A DNA stretch of 35,445 nt, taken from Verrucomicrobiales bacterium (GTDB lineage: Bacteria; Verrucomicrobiota; Verrucomicrobiia; Limisphaerales; JAFMIX01). The position numbers were made by a program, and so were the translations under genes. The notes beneath the pieces were generated by a model that was not told the DNA's origin, did no database searches, and saw only the letters and a program-made list of their open reading frames with translations. Positions within the stretch are counted from its first letter, which is position 1. The number at the start of each line of letters is the position of its first letter. The stretch covers positions 1 to 35,445 of the forward strand of contig JAFMIX010000003.1 in assembly GCA_017853785.1 (NCBI GenBank), written 5' to 3'. Below are positions 8,511 through 15,118 of the stretch, in pieces.

Positions 8511-10331
8511 ATGGTTTGTGCAACGGTGGACGAACAAACCGGTGGTGGCGGCGGGGCTTGGGTTTGTTCGCCACAACTGGCCGCGGGCGCTCCGCTGCGG
8601 GAGCGGTTTCAATTCAAGGAGGAGGCCTTTCATGTTTTTCTGGCAGGCATTGTCGGTCTGATCGGCGGGCTGGTGAACTTGGGTTTCTTTTACGCCACTG
8701 ACTGGGTCAAGCGTTTGGTTCACATCATGCCCGGCGATCCGTTGGCGGTGGCGTAGCGGATGGCCGATTCGTAGCGGATTTTAGGCCCCGCTGTGGGCGG
8801 ATTTGCGGCGGGTTTGTTTTTATATTGGGGTTTGCGGTTGGTCGGCCGCCAAGGCTCGACCAATCTGTTGGAAATGGTGGTGGCGGGCGACGGGCGGTTG
8901 CAATTCCGCACGGAATTGGTCAAGACGTGGTCGTCGCTGGTGAGCCTCGCCACGGGAGCGTCCATCGGACGCGAGGGTGGCATCACCTAGCTTTCCGCCA
9001 CGCTGGCGTCCTAGCTGAGGCAGTGGGCGGCGTGGCCTCCGTATCGGCTGCGGTTGCTGGTGGGCTGCGGCGCGGCTTCAGGCATTGCGGCGGCCTACAA
9101 CGCGCCCATCGCCGGCGCGGTCTTTTCGGCGGCGACCGGGCTGGGCAGTTTTTCAATCAATCTGTTCGCGCCGCTCGTGTTTTCTTCCGTCATCGCAGCG
9201 ATGGTTTCGCGGAGTTTTTTCGGAATGGGGCCGGTTTACAAAGTGCCGGTCGTTCCGCTGACCAGCCCCTGGCAACTTGCGTGGTTCGTGCCCCTGGGAA
9301 TCTTGAGCGGCGGCGTCGGGGCGTTTTTTCTGAAAGTGCTGCGGGAATCCGAAAAACAATTTTCCCGCTGGAACTGGCCAGTTTATCTGCGGCTGCCGGC
9401 GGCGGGTCTGCTGGTGGGCTTGCTCGCGGTGGCGTATCCGGGGGTTTGTGGCAACGGCTATTCTGTCACCAACCGCATCCTGCACGAAGGTTTTTTGAGC
9501 GAGCCCCAGCCGCTAGTCTGGCTCGGCGGATTGTTTCTGGCGAAGCTGTTTGCCACCGGCTGCACAGTCGGCGCGGGCACGGTGGGCGGGGTGTTTACGC
9601 CTACGCTGTTTTTGGGAGCGAGCGCGGGGGCGTTGTTCGGCAGTTTGCTGCATTTGGCCGGAGGAGCGTTGCTACTGCCGACGAGCGCGTTCGCGTTGGT
9701 CGGCATGGGTGCGGTGCTGGCGGCGACGACGCGGTCGCCGTTTCTGGCCATGATCCTGATTTTTGAATTGTCCTTAAATTATGAGATCGTGCCGTCGCTC
9801 ATGCTGGCGTGCGTGGTGGCCATCCTCGTCGCTCAGCCGTTGCACGGGGCGTCTATCTACACGGAACAACTGGAGCGCCGGGAATTGCTCTCGGGCGCCG
9901 AAAGCCGCGCCACCGGGGCGACCATGGGGCAAACCGTGGGCGGCCGGCTACTCCCGCCCGTGCAGCCGGTCGCGGATTACGCGCGTCTCAAGAACATCGC
10001 CGCCCGTTTTCTGACCGGCCCGAATAATTTCCTGCCGGTGGTCGACTCGCACCAACGGCTGGTGGGGGTGGTGGCGTTGCAGGATCTGAAGGACTTCCTA
10101 AAAACCGAACGCGTGCTTGACGCTGTCATCGCTAGCGATGTGATGCGCCCGCCGCCACCCTGCCTCGTTCCCGGGCAGCGGTTGCTGGATGCCTTGCCGG
10201 TGGCGGCGAGCGAATTGAAAAAAATTCCTGTGATCAACAGTCACGCGAAACACCGGTTGGTGGGCTCGGTCTCCCGGACCGAAGTGTTGGTGCTCTTCAG
10301 CGAAGCGCTGGCGGCGGAAACAAAATTCTAG
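8511..10331 (+). pseudogene. ClC-family chloride channel with two CBS domains, interrupted by four in-frame TAG codons
   Basis: One uninterrupted reading frame of 607 codons encodes a voltage-gated-chloride-channel type protein, but TAG occurs in frame at 8754-8756, 8772-8774, 8988-8990 and 9012-9014. Between and after them the family sequence continues with no frameshift: ILGPAVGGFAAGLFL, then GASIGREGGIT, LSATLAS, then LLVGCGAASGIAAAYNAPIA, and the GTVGGVFTPTLFLG filter region. Two CBS domains follow (about 9970-10300). At two or three of the TAG positions glutamine is usual in homologues (GREGxxxQLxxxLAS), so each TAG could be one C-to-T change from CAG. The classical first filter motif GSGIP is replaced by GSTNL. 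As written, no product with a complete channel can be made without readthrough. It could be a very recent pseudogene, a suppressed gene or a sequence error. Confidence 0.85.
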
Positions 10332-11056
10332 CGTTTGTCCCGGGGCTGAGCCGTGAACGTCAGAAACATTTCGGCGCCGTGGCGGTGGGCGGAACGCAAT
10401 CCCATCGGAACGGCGGCGGCTAACTTCAAGCAGCCCGCCCCGTCCGCAATCGTCGGTGCATGCCGGCCACCAAAAATTTTCGGGCAAACGGTTAGGTGCA
10501 GTTCGTTCACCAGTCCGGCGCGGAGCAGCGCGGCATTCAATTCCCCGCCGCCTTCGCAGAGCAGCCAGCGCACGTTCCATTTCGCCCGGAGCCAGCGGAG
10601 CGCGGCTGGGAAATCTATTTCCGTTGCGCCACAGATTTTCACCTCCGCACCGCGCGCGCGCAGCGCGGCGAGTTTTTTTGAGGACGCAGATTTCGTGGTG
10701 AGAATGATGACGGGCGAAAACTTATGGCGGAAAATTTCCGCGCGCGGATTCACGCTGCCGCTGCGGCTGACGATGATGCGCAAATTGTATTCCGCGAGCC
10801 CGCGCTTCAGCCGCTGCCGGCGGAAGTTTGGCGCGCCCGGCCCGAGGTTCACGGCGTTCTCATCCACCGTGCGCGCGCCGGCCATCACGGCGTCGGCGGT
10901 GGCGCGGAGTTTGAGAAGATGGTCGTGATCGCGCTTGCTGCCGAACGACGCAACGGCGCGGTTGGCCGTGGCGATCTTGCCGTCCGCCGTCATCGCCATG
11001 TTAATGAAAACAAACGGCAATTCTTGCTTCCGAATCCTGACTCCTGACTGCTTCAT
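10328..11056 (-). CDS. RibD C-terminal (dihydrofolate reductase-like) domain protein
   Basis: A protein of 242 residues with the RibD-C fold. It has an N-terminal VFINMAMTADGKIA strand, DAVMAGARTVDENAV as the NADPH-binding loop and the conserved glycine motif LLCEGGGELNAALL followed by VNELHLTVCPKIFGG. This family includes the 5-amino-6-(5-phosphoribosylamino)uracil reductase of riboflavin synthesis and several uncharacterised NADPH reductases. There is no deaminase domain here, so it is the stand-alone form; the substrate is not proven. Its ATG overlaps the queA stop by an ATGA junction, which suggests translational coupling. At the 3' end its TAG overlaps the TAG of the convergent ClC gene within a shared CTAG. 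The start could be some codons downstream, at MAMTADGK. Confidence 0.85.
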   Translation of the reverse strand: MKQSGVRIRKQELPFVFINMAMTADGKIATANRAVASFGSKRDHDHLLKLRATADAVMAGARTVDENAVNLGPGAPNFRRQRLKRGLAEYNLRIIVSRSGSVNPRAEIFRHKFSPVIILTTKSASSKKLAALRARGAEVKICGATEIDFPAALRWLRAKWNVRWLLCEGGGELNAALLRAGLVNELHLTVCPKIFGGRHAPTIADGAGCLKLAAAVPMGLRSAHRHGAEMFLTFTAQPRDKR

Positions 11057-12105
11057 AAAATCAGCATCGCATCGCCGTAACTGAAAAAAAGGTAGCGCTC
11101 GCGCACGGCTTCGGCGTAGGCGGCTAAGATGGCTTCGCGCCCGTGCGGTTCGCCCGGCGCGGCGAACGCGCTCACGAGCATGAGCAAGGTGGAGCAGGGG
11201 AGATGAAAATTCGTGAGCAGCGCGTCCACGATTTTGAATTGATACGGCGGATAAATGAAAATTTTGGTGCGGTCGTTCGTGGCGACGAGTCGGCCGGAGT
11301 TTTTTGCGGCGACACTTTCCAGCACGCGCACACAGGTCGTGCCGACGGCGATGACGCGGCGGCGGGACTTTTTCGCGTCGTTGATGGCGTGCGCGGTTTC
11401 GGCGCTCAACTCGAAACGCTCCTCGTGCATGACGTGCGCAGCGAGCGTGTCGGCCTTCACGGGCGCGAATGTGCCAAGCCCGACGTGCAACGTAACGAAG
11501 CGCACCTCCACGCCGCGGGCGCGGATTTCGTCAAGCAGGGCGGGGGTGAAATGCAATCCGGCGGTGGGCGCGGCGACGGAGCCGGGCGGTTGCGCGAAGA
11601 CGGTTTGGTAACGCTCGCGGTCGGCGAGGACTTGGGTCTTGCGCAAGATGTAGGGCGGCAAGGGGATTTCGCCGAGCGCATCGAGTTCGGCGCGGATGTC
11701 GTCGCAGCCGGTGAATTGCAGGCGGCGATGGCCTTCGGTGTTGGTGTCGAGGACGCTCGCAGAAATTTTTTCGGTCAGATTGATCTGCGTGCCGACGGGC
11801 GCGCGCTTGCCGGGCTTCATGAGCGCCCACCAGTTGTTGCGCCCATTTTCTTCAAGTAGAAAAATTTCAAACGCGCCGCCGGTTTTGGCGTTCGTGCCGC
11901 GGAGGCGGGCGGGGATGACGCGGGAGTTGTTCAGCACCAGCACATCGCCGGCGCGGAAGTGGTCGAGGATGTCGCGGAATTTTTTGTGCGCGATGTTGCC
12001 GGAATCGCGTTGCAGGACGAGCAAGCGGGATTCGTCGCGTTGCGGCGCGGGAACTTGGGCGATGAGTTCCGGTGGCAAAACGTAATCAAAATCGGCGGTC
12101 AGCAT
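11053..12105 (-). CDS. queA: S-adenosylmethionine:tRNA ribosyltransferase-isomerase
   Basis: A protein of 350 residues, the usual size. Diagnostic segments are DFDYVLPPELIAQVPAPQRD at the N-terminus, VLNNSRVIPARLRG, the catalytic-region PTAGLHFTPALLDEI, and the C-terminal TNFHLPCSTLLMLVSAFA followed by YLFFSYGDAMLI. The enzyme transfers and rearranges the ribosyl part of AdoMet onto preQ1-tRNA to give epoxyqueuosine at the wobble base of GUN anticodons. It is cytosolic. The start at 12105 gives the standard N-terminus. It is the upstream gene of a two-gene minus-strand unit and is divergent from mraZ, so the 194-base gap between them carries both promoters. Confidence 0.97.
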   Translation of the reverse strand: MLTADFDYVLPPELIAQVPAPQRDESRLLVLQRDSGNIAHKKFRDILDHFRAGDVLVLNNSRVIPARLRGTNAKTGGAFEIFLLEENGRNNWWALMKPGKRAPVGTQINLTEKISASVLDTNTEGHRRLQFTGCDDIRAELDALGEIPLPPYILRKTQVLADRERYQTVFAQPPGSVAAPTAGLHFTPALLDEIRARGVEVRFVTLHVGLGTFAPVKADTLAAHVMHEERFELSAETAHAINDAKKSRRRVIAVGTTCVRVLESVAAKNSGRLVATNDRTKIFIYPPYQFKIVDALLTNFHLPCSTLLMLVSAFAAPGEPHGREAILAAYAEAVRERYLFFSYGDAMLIL

Positions 12106-12178
12106 CGGCGGAGAGGGTAGTGAGCAAGGAGAAATTGGCGAGCGGGGAGTGGGGTTATGCGCATGGTTGGGAAGGGAT

Positions 12179-12187
12179 TGTGAATAA
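12179..12187 (-). promoter_or_regulatory. Possible DnaA box
   Basis: TTATTCACA on the minus strand differs by one base from the consensus DnaA box TTATCCACA. It lies between queA and mraZ, upstream of the proposed mraZ promoter. A single 8-of-9 match is weak evidence and may be chance. Confidence 0.25.
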
Positions 12188-12213
12188 GTTGTGCAAAAAG
12201 GCGAAAAATGTAG

Positions 12214-12242
12214 TTGACGAAAAGTGGGGCGGAGTGTTTAAC
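12214..12242 (+). promoter_or_regulatory. Probable mraZ / dcw promoter
   Basis: TTGACG (12214-12219) and TTTAAC (12237-12242) are separated by 17 bases, with 5 of 6 and 4 of 6 matches to the sigma-70 elements. It lies about 55 bases upstream of the mraZ ATG and overlaps the repeated AGTGGGG boxes. This is where an autoregulating MraZ would be expected to act. Confidence 0.5.
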
Positions 12243-12269
12243 AGTGGGGTGTTAAGGGGCAAAAGTGTG
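12223..12269 (+). promoter_or_regulatory. MraZ operator: boxes with 10-base period
   Basis: AGTGGGG at 12223, AGTGTTT at 12233, AGTGGGG at 12243, TAAGGGG at 12253 and AAGTGTG at 12263 repeat exactly every 10 bases. Another AGTGGGG lies at 12148. MraZ proteins of other bacteria bind direct repeats of TGGG(N) or GTGG type, with 5-base spacers, in front of mraZ and repress the cluster. The sequence, spacing and location here match that pattern. The repeats overlap the likely -10, which fits repression. Confidence 0.65.
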
Positions 12270-12299
12270 CCAAAGTCCCTTGATGTGAACAAAACGTCA

Positions 12300-12755
12300 A
12301 TGCAACCCAGCGAAACGATCTATTACAACTCGCTATTCCGCCACGGGGTGGACGAGAAGCGACGCGTGCAGATACCCGCCAAGTGGTTGCCGACGGAGGG
12401 CTCGGTGGAGTTCACGATGATTTTGTGGCCGAAGGCAAAGGAAGGTCCGTGTTTGCGGGTGCTGCCGCCGCAGGAGATGGCGGAGTTGATGGCGTCGATT
12501 GATGCGATGCCGAACAGCGACCCGAACAAGGGCGTGCTGAAACGTTTTATCGGGAGCGAGTCGGTGCAGGTGGTGGCCGACAAGGCGGGGCGGGTTTGCC
12601 TGCCGGAAGAAATGGCCAAGGCCGCGGGCATCAAGGACGAGGCGGTGCTTGTGGGCTGCTTGGACAAGTTTGAGATTTGGAATCCGAGCGCCTATCCGAA
12701 GGTCAAGGCGTCCGACTCGGTGATGGCGACGGAGGCGTTCAAGCTGATGGAATGA
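12300..12755 (+). CDS. mraZ: Transcriptional regulator MraZ
   Basis: A protein of 151 residues with two SpoVT/AbrB-like MraZ repeats. The first is around YYNSLFRHGVDEKRRVQIPA and the second around VQVVADKAGRVCLPEEM, which carries the DxxGR signature. The first repeat has HGVDEKRR instead of the usual D-x-K-GR, a small divergence. MraZ is the first gene of the dcw cluster in many bacteria and binds direct repeats in its own upstream region to control it; such boxes are seen just upstream here. The ATG at 12300 (MQPSETIYYNSLF) is chosen because the domain begins about 10 residues later; the frame extends upstream through promoter sequence. Confidence 0.93.
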   Translation: MQPSETIYYNSLFRHGVDEKRRVQIPAKWLPTEGSVEFTMILWPKAKEGPCLRVLPPQEMAELMASIDAMPNSDPNKGVLKRFIGSESVQVVADKAGRVCLPEEMAKAAGIKDEAVLVGCLDKFEIWNPSAYPKVKASDSVMATEAFKLME

Positions 12756-12758
12756 TTT

Positions 12759-13064
12759 ATGAGCCAGATCAAATCCCTCGTGGCGGGGCGGACGGTGAAC
12801 GGGGCGAAAAGCCTAGGACAATTCCGCAGTGCGAATGATCTGAGTTTGGTTGGTTTCGGTTTGGGCAGGCCGTTGGCCGCCGGGGATACGGACTTTATCC
12901 GGCGCAGTCGCCCCGGGTTTTGGGCCGGAGTCCGCAATAAATTCACGCGTCTGTTCCGCTGGGAAGTGCCAGCGGGTTATGAGGACGAGACAGGGTTCCA
13001 TTTTGGCATTGCGCCCACGCCGCCGCTGGTGGATGCGGGCCGGGGCGCAAGGCCGGTCGAGTGA
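12759..13064 (+). CDS. Small protein of unknown function in the dcw cluster
   Basis: A protein of 101 residues, starting three bases after the mraZ stop and ending two bases before the next start, so it is clearly inside the operon. It is basic and soluble, with no signal peptide or membrane segment. The N-terminus MSQIKSLVAGRTVNGAKSLG resembles that of the next gene (MSLMRLLTVGRSLNEVKGAG): both have a short amphipathic helix, then GR(T/S)(V/L)N and a lysine-glycine step. The middle part (RPGFWAGVRNKFTRLFRWEV) is rich in aromatic and basic residues and could lie on a membrane or bind a partner. I do not recognise a family. Its place between mraZ and rsmH suggests a role in division or wall synthesis, but this is inference only. 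Confidence 0.75.
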   Translation: MSQIKSLVAGRTVNGAKSLGQFRSANDLSLVGFGLGRPLAAGDTDFIRRSRPGFWAGVRNKFTRLFRWEVPAGYEDETGFHFGIAPTPPLVDAGRGARPVE

Positions 13065-13066
13065 TT

Positions 13067-13618
13067 ATGAGCTTGATGCGATTACTGACAGTTGGTCGTT
13101 CACTGAATGAAGTGAAGGGTGCGGGGCGGTATCACATACCCCGCGAAGTCGGGTTGCCGCAGTTCAATTTCGGCAAGTCGGCGGTGAAGTTTTCGAGCCC
13201 GGCGGCAGCGGCGGCGGTCACGGGCGGCGCAACCGGTGAAATTCCGGCCAAGCCGGCAGTCGCCGAGAAAACTCCGGTGGCCCCGGGCGCTCCGATGCCC
13301 AGTGCGGCGAAGAGGCCGACTTCGAGTGGCTGGTTGAAGCGGTCGAATCCCTTCGCCCCGGCGGCGCAGCCTCAGGCTGCAGCGGTGAAGCCGCCGCAGC
13401 AGACGGAACTGACGTTGGATCAGGTGAAGGTGCAGCGCAACGATTTGGCGGAAGCGGATTTTGAGATTGTGCCGAAGCAGGAACTGCCCCGGCAGGCGGA
13501 GTTGAAGCCGTATCGCAAGCCGAACAAGCCGGCGGCGGTGCCGGAAGACGATATGCTGGGCGCGAAGGCTTGGAACTGGCTGGGTTCGCGGCTGTTCGGC
13601 GCGGCGGCGAAGCATTGA
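13067..13618 (+). CDS. Proline/alanine-rich protein of unknown function in the dcw cluster
   Basis: A protein of 183 residues. The start is taken at ATG 13067; a GTG lies two codons upstream. Its first 25 residues resemble those of the preceding gene. A long stretch (about 45-115) is rich in A, P, K and Q and probably disordered. A more ordered part (about 115-155) reads ELTLDQVKVQRNDLAEADFE, and the end is WNWLGSRLFGAAAKH, a possible amphipathic helix. No catalytic motif, signal peptide or transmembrane helix is seen. The layout of two short conserved ends around a flexible linker suggests a scaffold or adaptor. I cannot name a family. It is 13 bases from rsmH. Confidence 0.72.
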   Translation: MSLMRLLTVGRSLNEVKGAGRYHIPREVGLPQFNFGKSAVKFSSPAAAAAVTGGATGEIPAKPAVAEKTPVAPGAPMPSAAKRPTSSGWLKRSNPFAPAAQPQAAAVKPPQQTELTLDQVKVQRNDLAEADFEIVPKQELPRQAELKPYRKPNKPAAVPEDDMLGAKAWNWLGSRLFGAAAKH

Positions 13619-13631
13619 CCTGGAATTATGC

Positions 13632-14564
13632 GTGGTGGCCATCTTCGTTCACAAACCAGTTCTGTTGGCCGAGGTGTTGACCGCGCTGCAGCCGAAACCC
13701 GGCGGCAGTTACGTCGATGGCACGCTCGGTGGGGCTGGGCATGCAGCGGCAATTTTGGCGGCGAGCAGCCCGACCGGACGGCTGCAGGGCTGCGACCGCG
13801 ACGGTATAGCGATTGAAGCGGCGGCGGCCCGGTTGGCGGAATTCGCCGGGCGGTTTGAATTGCGGCGCGGCAATTTTTGCGAACTGGCGGAGTGGTTGCC
13901 AGCGCAGAGTTACGACGGGGTCTTGTTGGATCTGGGCGTGAGTTCGCCGCAGCTGGACGCGGCGGAACGCGGGTTCAGTTTCCAGCAGGACGGGCCGCTG
14001 GATATGCGGATGGACGCGCGGCAGCCGGTGACCGCGGCGGATGTGGTGAACACGACCGGGCCGGAAGAGTTGGCGAAGATTTTTTGGGAATACGGTGATG
14101 AGGAACAGTCGCGGCGGTTCGCGAGGGCGATCGCGTTGGACCGGCAGACGCGGCGGTTCACGACGACGAAGCAGTTGGCGGATTTGATCGAACGGCTGGC
14201 GCCGCGGCGCGGCAGCAAGACGCATCCGGCCACGAAAGTTTTTCAGGCCCTGCGGATTGCAGTGAATGACGAGATCGGTTCTTTGAGACGCGGGTTGGAT
14301 GGAGCGGTGAAGATTTTGAGGCCCGGCGGCCGGCTGGCGGTGATCACGTTTCACTCGCTGGAGGACCGGGTGGTGAAAGATTTTGGGCGCGCGCACACGC
14401 GGGACTATGCATTACCTGGAGGGGTGGATGTGCCAGAACTGCGTGTGCCGCGCGACCCGGTTTTGAAATGGGTGATGCGCAAGGCGATCAAGCCTGGCCC
14501 GGCGGAACTGGCGGCGAACCCGCGCAGCCGCAGCGCGCAATTGCGGGTGCTGGAGAAAATTTGA
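13632..14564 (+). CDS. rsmH: 16S rRNA (cytosine-N4)-methyltransferase
   Basis: A protein of 310 residues, the usual length. The AdoMet-binding motif is YVDGTLGGAGHAAAIL (28-42), and LLDLGVSSPQLD, FSFQQDGPLDMRMD and FHSLEDRVVKDF are all family hallmarks. It methylates the N4 position of C1402 in 16S rRNA. The start is GTG at 13632, giving MVAIFVHKPVLLAEVL; the nearby ATG at 13628 is in another frame. A second GTG at 13635 is also possible. As in many bacteria it sits near the start of the dcw cluster, before ftsL and ftsI. It ends one base before the next gene. Confidence 0.97.
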   Translation: MVAIFVHKPVLLAEVLTALQPKPGGSYVDGTLGGAGHAAAILAASSPTGRLQGCDRDGIAIEAAAARLAEFAGRFELRRGNFCELAEWLPAQSYDGVLLDLGVSSPQLDAAERGFSFQQDGPLDMRMDARQPVTAADVVNTTGPEELAKIFWEYGDEEQSRRFARAIALDRQTRRFTTTKQLADLIERLAPRRGSKTHPATKVFQALRIAVNDEIGSLRRGLDGAVKILRPGGRLAVITFHSLEDRVVKDFGRAHTRDYALPGGVDVPELRVPRDPVLKWVMRKAIKPGPAELAANPRSRSAQLRVLEKI

Positions 14565-14565
14565 G

Positions 14566-14958
14566 ATGGCGAAAAACAGAAAAAATCAGTCGGCGGCGGT
14601 CCGGTTCGGTCCGGCGTTGAAGGCCTTTTTGCTGTGCCTGTTCATCGGCGGGTCAGGCGTGGGTTACGTCTGGCAGAAAAATCAGATCTACGAGCTGGGC
14701 AAGCAGATCAAGGCGCGGGAAAACCGGCTGAAGGAATTGCAGGTGCAGAACGAGAAGACGCGGCGGCAGATCGCCATGCTGCACTCGCCGCAGTTCATCG
14801 AACTGCGCATCAAGGAATTGAATCTCGGACTGGTGCAACCCCAGCCGAATCAGATCTGGCGGATGGTCGAGTCGTCAGCGGAGATATCGGGGCTCCCGCG
14901 TCCGCCCGCCGTGCGGCAGCTAGCCGCCCGCCGGAGCACGAATGCAACCATGCCATGA
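14566..14958 (+). CDS. ftsL: FtsL-like division protein
   Basis: A protein of 130 residues with the FtsL layout: a basic cytoplasmic N-terminus (1-14), one transmembrane segment (about 18-35, ALKAFLLCLFIGGSGVGYVW), then a heptad-like coiled coil (38-72, with KQIKARENRLKELQVQNEK). It ends in a periplasmic tail. FtsL joins FtsQ and FtsB in the complex that activates FtsW/FtsI at the septum. Sequence identity in this family is low, so the call rests on size, topology and its location between rsmH and ftsI. It begins one base after the rsmH stop. No ftsB is in the window. Confidence 0.8.
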   Translation: MAKNRKNQSAAVRFGPALKAFLLCLFIGGSGVGYVWQKNQIYELGKQIKARENRLKELQVQNEKTRRQIAMLHSPQFIELRIKELNLGLVQPQPNQIWRMVESSAEISGLPRPPAVRQLAARRSTNATMP

Positions 14959-15058
14959 ACTGAAATGATTTTACCGCCGTCCGTGGTGCCGTCGGAGAGG
15001 AACCGATCGCTGCGGACGGTTGGTAGTTTTGCGGTGGGGCACTGAAGACGATTTCGCC

Positions 15059-15102
15059 GCCGCCCGTGACGCATCGGTTGAGGGCCGATGTTAGCGGGCG
15101 GC
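15059..15102 (+). promoter_or_regulatory. Two-step hairpin upstream of ftsI
   Basis: The 160-base gap between ftsL and ftsI contains nested inverted repeats. The outer arms are GCCGCCCG (15059-15066) and CGGGCGGC (15095-15102). The inner arms are CATCGG (15072-15077) and CCGATG (15085-15090), around a 7-base loop. The structure ends 16 bases before the ftsI start codon. It could limit translation or readthrough of ftsI, or mark a processing site. It lacks a U-tract. Confidence 0.55.
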
Positions 15103-15118
15103 TGGTGACTTTTAGGAC

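Noticed and set aside
8754-9014. Systematic miscall at a methylated CAGC motif
   Set aside because: CAGC occurs intact many times elsewhere in the window, even later in this gene, so a motif-wide artefact does not explain it; a local error remains possible.
8511-10331. Genome-wide reassignment of TAG to glutamine
   Set aside because: TAG is the normal stop of at least five genes here, including the membrane protein at 578, the YggT gene, the RibD-type gene and the secreted protein at 31293.
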